This document shows, piece by piece, positions 8,408 through 16,573 of a stretch of DNA of 64,000 nt; the first letter of the stretch is position 1; each line of letters opens with the position of its first letter. A program made the position numbers and the translations under genes. A model generated the notes under the pieces. It was not told the DNA's origin. It saw only the letters and a list, made by a program, of their open reading frames with translations, and made no database searches. The stretch comes from Epilithonimonas mollis (GTDB taxonomy: Bacteria > Bacteroidota > Bacteroidia > Flavobacteriales > Weeksellaceae): the NCBI RefSeq assembly GCF_900142325.1, contig NZ_FRAM01000002.1:124001-188000 (forward strand). The letters are read 5' to 3'.

Positions 8408-8740
8408 TTATGGAGTAATTATTTGTTCAGTTTTGACTTCGGGTTTTGTTTCCTTTGATTCTCTGGCTTTCTCAGCTTCTAACTTTGCTTTTTCTTTGTC
8501 AAGTTTTTCCTGTTCTGCTTTTGCAATCGCGGCAAGGCTGTCTTTTTCCCGTTTGATTGCGACTGCATTGATTTTTGCCATCACCGCCTCAGAAGTTGCA
8601 CCTGGACCGAAAGAATCTATAGCAGTGGTGTCATAAGTAATTGTTGATGCTTTTTCATTATTCTCGGGACTGATTGCGGATTCGTTTTTGGAACAAGACA
8701 AAAAAGACATCAGGATTAAAAAAAAGTAAAGTAATTTCAT
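8408..8740 (-). CDS. Small charged lipoprotein, function unknown
   Basis: A 110-residue protein with a lipoprotein signal (lipobox LSCS, Cys near residue 16). After a short Asp/Thr-rich stretch the second half is a Lys/Glu/Ala-rich helix (about 60-105), probably a single coiled coil or extended helix. No family is recognised. It is the last gene of the mutL-rhomboid-EEP run, 18 bp after the EEP gene, and its stop lies at the shared terminator. Confidence 0.6.
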   Translation of the reverse strand: MKLLYFFLILMSFLSCSKNESAISPENNEKASTITYDTTAIDSFGPGATSEAVMAKINAVAIKREKDSLAAIAKAEQEKLDKEKAKLEAEKARESKETKPEVKTEQIITP

Positions 8741-8758
8741 AAGAACAAATATCGAAAA

Positions 8759-9739
8759 TTATTTGATAAGAAACTCGGCAATTACAGGAAAATGATCCGA
8801 GATCCGCACGCTTCTGTCAACATTGTAACTGATTGGCTCTATGGATTCTGATGCAAAAATATGATCGATTTTAATCGGGAATTTGAAATCATGGAAACTT
8901 GTTCCGCTGCCTTTTCCGACTTTCAGAAAAGTGTCTTGGAGACCTTCGGACAGTTTGTAATATTCATAAGAATTCGGAACTGAATTGAAATCTCCGGCAA
9001 AGATAATCGGATAAGGAGAGCTGTCTAAAAATCTTTTGATGGGTACAATCTGGCTCTGATGTTTGCGGAATGTCGGGATCAGTTTATGAAGGATATTCTT
9101 TGCCTTTTCTTCATTCAAGGTCAGATTGCCGCTTGGCTTTATCATTGTATTTTGCAGATAAAAAGGTTCCATATAAACGTTCACAAACCGTATCATTTTT
9201 CCGTTGACCATAATATCAGCATAGATGCATCGTCCGTTCTTCGCATCGGTTTCTACAATGCCGCTCTCCACAATGGGGAATCTTGACTGGATCTTAACGA
9301 CAGGGAAACTGCGTTCAAAATATTTGAAGCCTTTCAGGTCTTCTGCACTTTTGTATTCCTGTGTAAGAACTACATCAGCATGTTGCTCATTAAGGAACTG
9401 ATAAATATTTGCATCCCCGAATTTACCAGATTTGGCATTCAGAGAAATCACCTTAAGATTTGGTGTTTCTTTTTTTGCAGGCGTGAAATTGACCCAGCGT
9501 CTGGTAGGAGTAATAAAAAATAAGGATACCAAAAGAAAAACAATCGCTCTTTTTCTCCAGGATATAATCCAGAAAATCAATAATATAATATGCAGAACAA
9601 TCAGAATCGGAAACCCAAGAGAAAGAAGGTTGAGAAATCCGAAAACTTTTGGCGGCACATAGGCATTCATTATCGTGCCGAAAAGAAGCGCAATAACGAT
9701 GAAATGAAAAGCCGTTAATATCAGGCGAATGATTCCCAT
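8759..9739 (-). CDS. Membrane-anchored endonuclease/exonuclease/phosphatase family protein
   Basis: A 326-residue protein with two or three N-terminal membrane helices (about 1-85) followed by an EEP-fold hydrolase domain. Catalytic blocks visible are VISLNAKSG, LTQEYKS, IFAGDFNSVPNSYEY and the terminal DHIFASES and SDHFPVIAEF. These match the Mg-dependent DNase I/sphingomyelinase superfamily. Anchored flavobacterial versions are common but of unknown substrate (nucleic acid, phosphoinositide-like or sphingolipid). Its start is 1 bp from the rhomboid stop, so the two genes are surely co-transcribed. Confidence 0.8.
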   Translation of the reverse strand: MGIIRLILTAFHFIVIALLFGTIMNAYVPPKVFGFLNLLSLGFPILIVLHIILLIFWIISWRKRAIVFLLVSLFFITPTRRWVNFTPAKKETPNLKVISLNAKSGKFGDANIYQFLNEQHADVVLTQEYKSAEDLKGFKYFERSFPVVKIQSRFPIVESGIVETDAKNGRCIYADIMVNGKMIRFVNVYMEPFYLQNTMIKPSGNLTLNEEKAKNILHKLIPTFRKHQSQIVPIKRFLDSSPYPIIFAGDFNSVPNSYEYYKLSEGLQDTFLKVGKGSGTSFHDFKFPIKIDHIFASESIEPISYNVDRSVRISDHFPVIAEFLIK

Positions 9740-9740
9740 T

Positions 9741-10490
9741 TTATTGGATCCTGTCGCGGTTTTTCTTCCAGTTCCATATATAAAGAAAGCCGATCAGCGC
9801 ACCGCCGAGATGGGCAAAATGAGCAATATTATCGTCACTGAACTGCCTGAAACCCAGGAATAATGATACAACGATAATAATTGGGGTCAGATATTTGGCT
9901 TTGATAGGAAATGGAATAAACATAAACATCAGTTTTGCATCGGGAAACAATGTGGAGAATGCTGCAATCACTCCAAAAATAGCACCTGAAGCACCAACCA
10001 TCGGGGTTTTAAGAATGATGAAAAGCTGTTGAGCAGCATCTCTTACCGCTTCAGAATTAGTACTGATTGGCATTTCTCCGGAATAACTATTATCTGCATA
10101 CTTATATATTTCATGGATGTCATAAGCCTGACTTGTCAAAAAATTAGTAATCTGGCTCACTTCATAATAATTCCAGATGTTGTATAATGCGAAACCTCCT
10201 AAACCTGAGGCAAAATATAAAATAATGAATTTCTTCTGTCCTAAAACTTGTTCCAAAACTGGTCCGAAACTGTATAGCGTCAACATATTGAAGAGAATAT
10301 GCATAATACTTCCGTGCATAAACATATGCGTAATAATTTGCCAAGACCTGAAATTTGGAGACAATGGAAAATAGCCTGCTAACAAAGCTTCCAGATCAAT
10401 GTTCAGATTTTGAAACAGGAAAGTTCCTATGAAGAAAGCAACATTGATTATAATAATATTCTTCGTAACAGGTGTCAGTTGTGGAAACAT
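9741..10490 (-). CDS. Rhomboid family intramembrane serine protease
   Basis: A 249-residue inner-membrane protease that cuts transmembrane segments. Ser168 in VGASGAIFG and His227 in HFAHLGG form the dyad. HMFMHGSIMHILFNML near 55-70 is the helix-2 motif that lines the active site. An insertion of about 45 polar residues (112-157) sits before the catalytic helix. It lies 3 bp after mutL and 1 bp before the EEP gene in one operon. Substrates are unknown. A second rhomboid lies at 27961. Confidence 0.88.
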   Translation of the reverse strand: MFPQLTPVTKNIIIINVAFFIGTFLFQNLNIDLEALLAGYFPLSPNFRSWQIITHMFMHGSIMHILFNMLTLYSFGPVLEQVLGQKKFIILYFASGLGGFALYNIWNYYEVSQITNFLTSQAYDIHEIYKYADNSYSGEMPISTNSEAVRDAAQQLFIILKTPMVGASGAIFGVIAAFSTLFPDAKLMFMFIPFPIKAKYLTPIIIVVSLFLGFRQFSDDNIAHFAHLGGALIGFLYIWNWKKNRDRIQ

Positions 10491-10493
10491 AGT

Positions 10494-12257
10494 TTAAAAT
10501 TTATTTTTAAAGTCATCAAAAGGCACTTCCAGCCAGCATTTTTTTCCATTTACGGTGTACTGCGGAAAACCAAGATCCATAAAATCTTTGACCAATTGCT
10601 CAACTTCAGTTTTATAAATGAAATCGAACTTCGATTTGGTTTTTAGTTTAACCCATTGGTATTCAAAATATTTATAGAAGTCTTCCTCTGTCCTGTATTC
10701 CAGGACTTCAAATATTTTTTCTAAGAATTTGATGACTTGCGATTCTTTTAATGCTTCCGGAACAGCTTCGATTCTGAGAACATTCTCTTGAGCCAAAGTC
10801 ATCTCGAAACCGAAATCCGGCAGGTATTTTTTGATGGATTTGTATTTATTTTTCTCGATTTCATTCAGATGGTATTCTAATGAAAACAAAAGACTTTGTC
10901 CGGCCTTTTTCGTGGGCAGGTTTTCCTGATGCGACGACATCAAAACCCTGTGCATCCTCCCCAGATCCAACATATAAGTCTGTCCGTCCTTATTCAGAAG
11001 CCAATAACCGTTTGGTAACCGGAAAAGATCCTCGTCAAGATCATCATCTTCGAAAAGATTGATTTTGGATGGAGCCGCAGATGTCGCTGCCTGATAAAGT
11101 TCTGCAAGATTGATCCTTTCCTCTTCTGTGGTTTTTTCCACAGAAAATGGATTAAAATCCCGGTCAACATTGATTGCAGAAGGTGTTGGTGAACTTAAGT
11201 TGCTTTTGCTTGGGGCAAAAAAAGCTTCCATTTTCGGATCTCTTTCAAAATCCAGACTTGGCGCAACATTATAGATTCCCAACGAACGCTTGATCGTGGA
11301 ACGCATCAAAGCAAATATCAGGGCTTCATCTTCAAATTTCACCTCCGTTTTCTGTGGATGGATATTCACATCGATCTTTTCCGGATCCAGATCCAGATAA
11401 AGAAAAAATGACGGAATATAACCGGGTTGCAGCAGACCTTCAAAAGCTTCCTGAACAGCCTTACTCAGATAAGCGCTTTTGAAATATCTTCCATTCACAA
11501 AGAAAAACTGCTCACCTCTTACTTTCTTTGCACCTTCGGGTTTTGCAACATAACCCTGCAGATTAACCCAGCCGAGATCTTCTTTGATGGGAATCAGAAG
11601 CGGTTGCAGTTTTCTCCCGAAAACATCCACGATGCGTTGCATCTGTCCACTTTTTCTGAGCTTGAAAACAGGCTCGTCATTATGGAACATTTCGAACTCG
11701 ATGGTCTCATGGGCCAACGCAACCCTCTGGAATTCATCTATTATATGCCGGAATTCTACATTGTCATTCTTGAGGAATTTTCTTCTCGCAGGAACATTAT
11801 AAAACAAATTTTTGACAGAAAAGTTAGAACCTTCCAGAGTCTGAACGGGTTCCTGAAACTGGAAAATTCCACCTTCTATATAGATGTTGGTTCCTACCGG
11901 CGCATCTTTCTGCTTGGTTTTCAGCTCCACCTGGGCAACCGCAGCAATAGAAGCAAGTGCTTCTCCACGGAAACCTTTTGTTGCGATTCTGAAAATATCT
12001 TCGGTCGAACGGATTTTCGAAGTTGCATGCCGTTCAAAAGCCAGTCTTGCATCGGTTTCAGACATTCCGATTCCGTTGTCGACTACCTGAAGCAGGTTTT
12101 TCCCGGCATCACGAATAATAAGCTGAATCTTGCTGGAGCCTGCGTCCACGGAGTTCTCCAGTAATTCCTTGACAATGGAAGCCGGCCTTTGCACCACTTC
12201 TCCTGCAGCAATCTGATTGGCAACGTGATCCGGTAAAAGCTGAATGATATCTGACAT
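10494..12257 (-). CDS. mutL: DNA mismatch repair protein MutL
   Basis: A 587-residue GHKL ATPase that couples mismatch recognition by MutS to strand excision. The N-terminal ATPase is complete: ELLENSVDAG, DNGIGM and GFRGEALASIAAV, followed by the transducer domain (HPQKTEVKF). The C-terminal dimerisation domain is present, but the expected endonuclease motif DQHAxxERxxYE is replaced near residue 415 by a DLGRMHRVLMSS segment, and the terminal CPxGRP block is replaced by TVNGKKCW. I infer a nuclease-deficient MutL. It leads the operon with rhomboid, EEP and lipoprotein genes. Confidence 0.93.
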   Translation of the reverse strand: MSDIIQLLPDHVANQIAAGEVVQRPASIVKELLENSVDAGSSKIQLIIRDAGKNLLQVVDNGIGMSETDARLAFERHATSKIRSTEDIFRIATKGFRGEALASIAAVAQVELKTKQKDAPVGTNIYIEGGIFQFQEPVQTLEGSNFSVKNLFYNVPARRKFLKNDNVEFRHIIDEFQRVALAHETIEFEMFHNDEPVFKLRKSGQMQRIVDVFGRKLQPLLIPIKEDLGWVNLQGYVAKPEGAKKVRGEQFFFVNGRYFKSAYLSKAVQEAFEGLLQPGYIPSFFLYLDLDPEKIDVNIHPQKTEVKFEDEALIFALMRSTIKRSLGIYNVAPSLDFERDPKMEAFFAPSKSNLSSPTPSAINVDRDFNPFSVEKTTEEERINLAELYQAATSAAPSKINLFEDDDLDEDLFRLPNGYWLLNKDGQTYMLDLGRMHRVLMSSHQENLPTKKAGQSLLFSLEYHLNEIEKNKYKSIKKYLPDFGFEMTLAQENVLRIEAVPEALKESQVIKFLEKIFEVLEYRTEEDFYKYFEYQWVKLKTKSKFDFIYKTEVEQLVKDFMDLGFPQYTVNGKKCWLEVPFDDFKNKF

Positions 12258-12274
12258 CTTTGGAATTGAACTTT

Positions 12275-12282
12275 CAAAAGTA
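12275..12282 (-). promoter_or_regulatory. Possible -7 box of the mutL operon
   Basis: TACTTTTG on the minus strand fits TAnnTTTG and lies 18 bp before the mutL start codon. No matching TTG was seen at the right distance. Confidence 0.4.
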
Positions 12283-12340
12283 AGGATAAGAATCGAGCGG
12301 TAAAAGTTAAATATTTATAAAGAACCTGGGAAAATTATGA

Positions 12341-12348
12341 TATTTTTG
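12341..12348 (+). promoter_or_regulatory. Possible -7 box of the acyltransferase gene
   Basis: TATTTTTG fits TAnnTTTG and lies 24 bp before the start codon at 12373. Confidence 0.4.
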
Positions 12349-12372
12349 AATCTCAGATAATTAATCAAATCG

Positions 12373-13467
12373 ATGAAAAGAGATCTCTATATTGATTTTG
12401 CTAAAGGTGTGGCTACTATTTCCATAATTTTTATTCACACAGCTTTCTGGAGCGGGCAGTTTTATATGCCGGCGGAAGCCCGGATTTTTTCTCTGGTATT
12501 TGATGTAGCACTGTTTTATGCGTTGAGCGGAATCACTTCCGGTATTAATATTGAGAAAACATTTTACAGATTGCTGAAACTTCAGATCACCTATATGATT
12601 TTTGTGACGTTTCTTTTCTTTCTTGATTATTTTTTCAAGGTTTTCGGACTTACATTTTTCTCGTTTGAATGGCTTAAGGATTTTTATTCCACATTTGGGA
12701 GCAAGTATGTTCCGTCCAGCATTTCGTCTGTGCCACAATGGGATACACTTGGAAACTGGTATCTTCATTCTTATAGCAATTGTGATACTTTTCCTGTAGT
12801 GATGGGAAGTTTCTGGTATCTGAAGGTTTATTATATCTTAACCGTTTTAGGTGTTTTGATTTTGAGATTTTTTCCCCGACATATCAATTGGTTTATCGGC
12901 ATTTGTGTTGCATTGACTCTGATTTTCAATATATTCCCTCAGTATTATCCCAACGGACAGGTTGGCTATGTTACGTTCTATATGACTGTTTTCCTTGTAG
13001 GTAATAAAATGCGGGCAATGACAATCCCGAAAATAGTGATTCCTGTTTTATATGCGCTGGTTGCTATTGCACTGTTGTGGATGTTCTCGAGTTACGGAAA
13101 TGAGATTTTTTATAAGCTGAATAAGCAAAAATTCCCGCCGAAGATGCCGTACATCATCTGGACATTCTTTTCGTTAGTCACATTATTTGTTTTCTATAAC
13201 CGATTAAAAATTGAAAAACCGAATTTCTTCACAAACGTCGGGCAAAATGCTATCTTCTTTTATTTCGCTCAGGGGATGAGTTCGTCCTTGATTTATTTTC
13301 TGGTCGTTCCTTTAAAGAATTCGATGGGCTGGTGGTTATTGGTATTGATAATCTATCCAATTAATATTTTGCTGGCATTTCTGATTTCAAAAGGTTTGAA
13401 AAAAATTGATCAATTCGGTTGGAAATTGTTGAAATTTCTGCGAGATAAAACTGTGGATAAAAACTAA
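12373..13467 (+). CDS. Acyltransferase 3 family membrane protein
   Basis: A 364-residue polytopic membrane protein of the acyltransferase 3 (OafA/OpgC) superfamily, which moves acyl groups onto envelope polysaccharides or other acceptors. The N-terminus RDLYIDFAKGVATISIIFIH is the family signature, with the likely catalytic His at the end of helix 1. About ten hydrophobic helices follow. No carbohydrate gene cluster surrounds it, so the acceptor is unknown. It is a single gene, divergent from mutL, with an intrinsic terminator after the stop. Confidence 0.75.
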   Translation: MKRDLYIDFAKGVATISIIFIHTAFWSGQFYMPAEARIFSLVFDVALFYALSGITSGINIEKTFYRLLKLQITYMIFVTFLFFLDYFFKVFGLTFFSFEWLKDFYSTFGSKYVPSSISSVPQWDTLGNWYLHSYSNCDTFPVVMGSFWYLKVYYILTVLGVLILRFFPRHINWFIGICVALTLIFNIFPQYYPNGQVGYVTFYMTVFLVGNKMRAMTIPKIVIPVLYALVAIALLWMFSSYGNEIFYKLNKQKFPPKMPYIIWTFFSLVTLFVFYNRLKIEKPNFFTNVGQNAIFFYFAQGMSSSLIYFLVVPLKNSMGWWLLVLIIYPINILLAFLISKGLKKIDQFGWKLLKFLRDKTVDKN

Positions 13468-13494
13468 AAAAAGCGCCATTACAGCGCTTTTTTG
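13467..13494. terminator. Bidirectional terminator
   Basis: AAAAAAGCGC (13467-13476), loop CATTACA, GCGCTTTTTT (13484-13493). It separates the convergent acyltransferase and small membrane protein genes. Confidence 0.85.
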
Positions 13495-13500
13495 TATTCT

Positions 13501-13731
13501 TTAATCATCTCTTCTCCTTCCTCTGGAAGCAATGATTGCGATGATGATAATCAATACCACACCACCGATAATCCAGTAAGTCGGATTGGTTTGCCATTCT
13601 TCAGTTCGTGTGGTTACATTTGTTGTCTTGGTAACCAGAGAATCCTGTGCATAGGAAAAAGTGTAAGAGAACATAGTCAATAGGCTAAGAAGAAATAATT
13701 TAGCACGATTGTAGATTTTTGTACTTTTCAT
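13501..13731 (-). CDS. Small exported single-span membrane protein, function unknown
   Basis: A 76-residue protein with an N-terminal signal peptide (cleavage likely after FSYA|Q), a short Thr-rich periplasmic stretch, then one hydrophobic helix (WIIGGVVLIIIIAIIAS) and a basic tail GRRR. This layout, with a short signal and a C-terminal anchor, is common among unnamed flavobacterial proteins. No family is recognised. The clean signal peptide, membrane span and terminator support a real gene. Confidence 0.6.
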   Translation of the reverse strand: MKSTKIYNRAKLFLLSLLTMFSYTFSYAQDSLVTKTTNVTTRTEEWQTNPTYWIIGGVVLIIIIAIIASRGRRRDD

Positions 13732-13871
13732 AATTTTATTATTTTACTATTGTGAAATTTTCAATTTCTGTGCCATTTTTTACAAAGATGCATAAAACAA
13801 CAAATCTTAAAAAATATTTCTTTAAGTAGATTTTGTTCTTTCAAATTATTATTTTTACAGAAAATATAAAC

Positions 13872-14453
13872 ATGTTTCGTCTTAAACTTCCTACAGATCC
13901 ACGATGGGCCAATATTGCAGAAGATAATCTGGAAGAGATTCTTACCGATCATGCATGGTGCGAGCAAAAAGCAGCTACCAATGCTATTGGTCTGATAACC
14001 ATGGTTCCGGAACATACGGAAATGGTAACAGAGCTTCTGGCGATTGCTCAGGAAGAGTTGGATCATTTTAATCAGGTTCATGAGATTATCAAAAAAAGAG
14101 GTGGTGTGCTTGGCAGAACCCGGAAAGATGATTATGTCAATGATCTGGTAAAATTCATAGTCAAAGGAGGAGATCGTAAGGATCTCCTGGTTGATAAGAT
14201 GCTTTTTGCAGCCATGATAGAAGCAAGAAGCTGCGAACGCTTCAAAGTTCTTACAGACAATATTAAAGATGAGGAACTAAAAACTTTCTATAATGATCTG
14301 ATGATCTCTGAAGCCAATCATTATACGACATTCATCGGATTTGCAAGAGAGATTGGCGATCCCGAAAAAGTAAACCAACGATGGGAAGAATGGCTGGAGT
14401 ATGAGGCCCAGATCATCCGGTCCTATGGCAACAAAGAAACAATCCACGGTTAG
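13872..14453 (+). CDS. miaE: tRNA-(ms2io6A)-hydroxylase MiaE
   Basis: A 193-residue diiron monooxygenase that hydroxylates the isopentenyl group of 2-methylthio-N6-isopentenyladenosine at position 37 of some tRNAs. Diiron ligands are carried by Glu and ExxH-type motifs: LEEILTDHAWCEQKAA, AQEELDHFNQVH, AMIEARSCERF and MISEANHYTTF. I start at 13872 (MFRLKLPTDPRW), which begins the conserved domain; the frame is open 13 codons further up without homology. The DUF502 gene starts at the next base after its stop. Confidence 0.88.
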   Translation: MFRLKLPTDPRWANIAEDNLEEILTDHAWCEQKAATNAIGLITMVPEHTEMVTELLAIAQEELDHFNQVHEIIKKRGGVLGRTRKDDYVNDLVKFIVKGGDRKDLLVDKMLFAAMIEARSCERFKVLTDNIKDEELKTFYNDLMISEANHYTTFIGFAREIGDPEKVNQRWEEWLEYEAQIIRSYGNKETIHG

Positions 14454-15068
14454 ATGAACAGAGGCCTCAACGATTATCTACGACTTTTTATCCGATCCTT
14501 TATCCAGGGGCTGATAATCATTGGACCTTTCGCTATCACCGTTTGGGTCATCTGGAGTGTGGTTTTCAGCATTGACAATCTGGTGCCTTCCGTTTCGGAG
14601 AAGTTTCCCGGACTGATATTTTTTATTGTCATTTTCGGAACCTCGTTCATCGGGTTTTTCGGTAACAAATTTATTATCGGAAGGTTAATTGTTGATGGAT
14701 TAGATTACGTTTTAGAACATATCCCGGGCATAAAATTCATATATACTTCCCTGAAAGATGTTCTCGGATCTTTTGTTGGCGACAAAAAGAAATTCAATGT
14801 TCCGGTTTGGGTAAAAACCAATGAAATGCCGGAGATATGGAGAATCGGATTCCTGACACAGTCTGATATGTCTGTTGTGAATCTTGAGCAGATGGTTGCG
14901 GTTTACCTGCCTCATTCCTATGCCGTTTCTGGCTGGGTTATTATCACCAAATTCAACAACATAAAAGAAGTTACCGGCATGAGTTCCGCCGAAGCGATGA
15001 AGTTTGCAGTGAGTGGAGGTGTTGCCGGATTCCATTCGGACGATAACGTTTTCAAAGCACCGGAATAG
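14454..15068 (+). CDS. DUF502 family membrane protein
   Basis: A 204-residue protein with two N-terminal membrane helices (about 12-35 and 55-75) and a soluble domain. The family pattern is visible: IPGIKFIYTSLKDVLGSFVGDKKKF and later YLPHSYAVSGWVIITKFNNI. DUF502 proteins occur in many bacteria and plants (LIKE COV); no biochemical role is set in bacteria. It starts directly after the miaE stop with no gap, so translation is probably coupled. Confidence 0.85.
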   Translation: MNRGLNDYLRLFIRSFIQGLIIIGPFAITVWVIWSVVFSIDNLVPSVSEKFPGLIFFIVIFGTSFIGFFGNKFIIGRLIVDGLDYVLEHIPGIKFIYTSLKDVLGSFVGDKKKFNVPVWVKTNEMPEIWRIGFLTQSDMSVVNLEQMVAVYLPHSYAVSGWVIITKFNNIKEVTGMSSAEAMKFAVSGGVAGFHSDDNVFKAPE

Positions 15069-15167
15069 TTTATTAATTAATATTTTAAAAAGAATAGTGA
15101 AAATCGACATGAGATGCATTATTCTGCCTTTTCAAAATTTTAATAATTAATTTTAAAACTATTCATT

Positions 15168-16544
15168 ATGAATCTTCCTTATGCAGAGCCATTTAGAATC
15201 AAAATGGTCGAAGAAATATATCAATCCACAAAAGAACACCGAGAAGAATGGCTGAAGAAAGCCAATTACAATCTATTCAATCTGAGAAGTTCCCATGTTT
15301 TCATCGACTTGCTTACAGACAGCGGAACAGGAGCGATGAGCGACAAACAATGGGCTGCCCTGATGATTGGCGACGAAAGTTATGCCGGTTCCAGATCGTT
15401 TGAAGCATTGCAGCAAACGGTTGAAAACATCACGGGTTTTCGCTATTTATTACCTACACACCAAGGCCGTGCTGCGGAAAATGTACTTTTCTCAGTTTTG
15501 GTAAAGGAAGGCGATATTGTCCCGGGAAACTCCCATTTTGATACTACAAAAGGTCATATAGAGATCAGAAAAGCGCACGCTGTAGATTGCACCATTGATG
15601 AGGCTTTTGAAATTAATGATCTTCATCCCTTCAAAGGAAATCTTGATCTGGTTAAACTTGAAAATGTTTATCAGTCCTATCCGAAAGAACAGATTCCTTT
15701 TTGCATGATTACGATTACCTGCAATTCTTCTGGAGGCCAGCCTGTTTCTCTGGAAAACATCAAAGCGGTAAAAGAGTTATCCGACAAATATGGAATTCCT
15801 GTTTTGTTTGACTCGGCAAGATTTGCAGAAAATGCATATTTTATCAAAATAAGGGAAGAAGGCCAAAAGCATAAAACGATAAAAGAAATCTGCAAAGAAC
15901 TATTTTCTTATGGAGACGGGATGACGATGAGTTCCAAGAAAGACGGTTTGGTCAACATCGGCGGTTTCATAGCTTTGAAAAATAAGGAAATCTTCGAGCG
16001 GGCTTCTAATTTTACAATCATCTATGAAGGATTCATCACTTATGGCGGAATGGCTGGAAGAGATATGTCAGCATTGGCTGCCGGTCTGAATGAAGCTACC
16101 GAATTTCCTTACCTGGAAAGCAGGATTTCCCAGGTAGAATATTTGGGCAACAAGCTGATGGAAGCAGGTATTCCGGTTCAGAAACCGATTGGCGGACATG
16201 CTGTTTTTATCGATGCTCTCAACTTTTTACCGAATATCAAAAGAGAAGAATTTCCTGCGCAGACCCTGGCAATCGAACTATATAAAGAAGCGGGAATCCG
16301 AGGTGTGGAAATAGGAACTTTGCTGGCCGACAGAGATCCCGAAACACGAGAAAACCGTTATCCAAAACTGGAACTGCTAAGACTGGCAATACCTAGAAGA
16401 ACATATACCAACAATCATATGGACTATGTGGCGGCTGCTGTGAAGAATGTTTTTGAAAGAAGATCCGAGATCAAAAGAGGTTATAAAATAAAACGCGAAC
16501 CGGAAATTTTAAGACATTTTACCGTTCAGCTGGATAAAGTATAA
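15168..16544 (+). CDS. tnaA: Tryptophanase
   Basis: A 458-residue PLP beta-eliminating lyase that splits tryptophan into indole, pyruvate and ammonia. The PLP lysine lies in MSSKKDGLVNIGG (Lys257/258). It is close to tyrosine phenol-lyase, but two positions point to tryptophan: HFDTTKGH has Asp125 where phenol-lyases have Thr, and GIRGVEIG has Ile where they have the substrate Arg. DSARFAENAYFIK and the VEIG-RDP region also match tryptophanases. No tnaC-like leader or tryptophan permease was seen. It stands alone with its own terminator. Confidence 0.88.
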   Translation: MNLPYAEPFRIKMVEEIYQSTKEHREEWLKKANYNLFNLRSSHVFIDLLTDSGTGAMSDKQWAALMIGDESYAGSRSFEALQQTVENITGFRYLLPTHQGRAAENVLFSVLVKEGDIVPGNSHFDTTKGHIEIRKAHAVDCTIDEAFEINDLHPFKGNLDLVKLENVYQSYPKEQIPFCMITITCNSSGGQPVSLENIKAVKELSDKYGIPVLFDSARFAENAYFIKIREEGQKHKTIKEICKELFSYGDGMTMSSKKDGLVNIGGFIALKNKEIFERASNFTIIYEGFITYGGMAGRDMSALAAGLNEATEFPYLESRISQVEYLGNKLMEAGIPVQKPIGGHAVFIDALNFLPNIKREEFPAQTLAIELYKEAGIRGVEIGTLLADRDPETRENRYPKLELLRLAIPRRTYTNNHMDYVAAAVKNVFERRSEIKRGYKIKREPEILRHFTVQLDKV

Positions 16545-16545
16545 C

Positions 16546-16573
16546 AAAAAAGAGAGCAACTGCTCTCTTTTTT
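16546..16573. terminator. Terminator after tnaA
   Basis: GAGAGC-AACT-GCTCTC flanked by six A and seven T; it works for tnaA and, on the other strand, for the SprE-like gene ending at 16573. Confidence 0.85.

Noticed and set aside
11427-12164. 245-codon open frame antisense to mutL
   Set aside because: It mirrors the real mutL, has no family signature or ribosome site, and lies wholly inside conserved mutL sequence.
15168-16544. Tyrosine phenol-lyase instead of tryptophanase
   Set aside because: The two key specificity positions are Asp125 and Ile, as in tryptophanase, not Thr and Arg.
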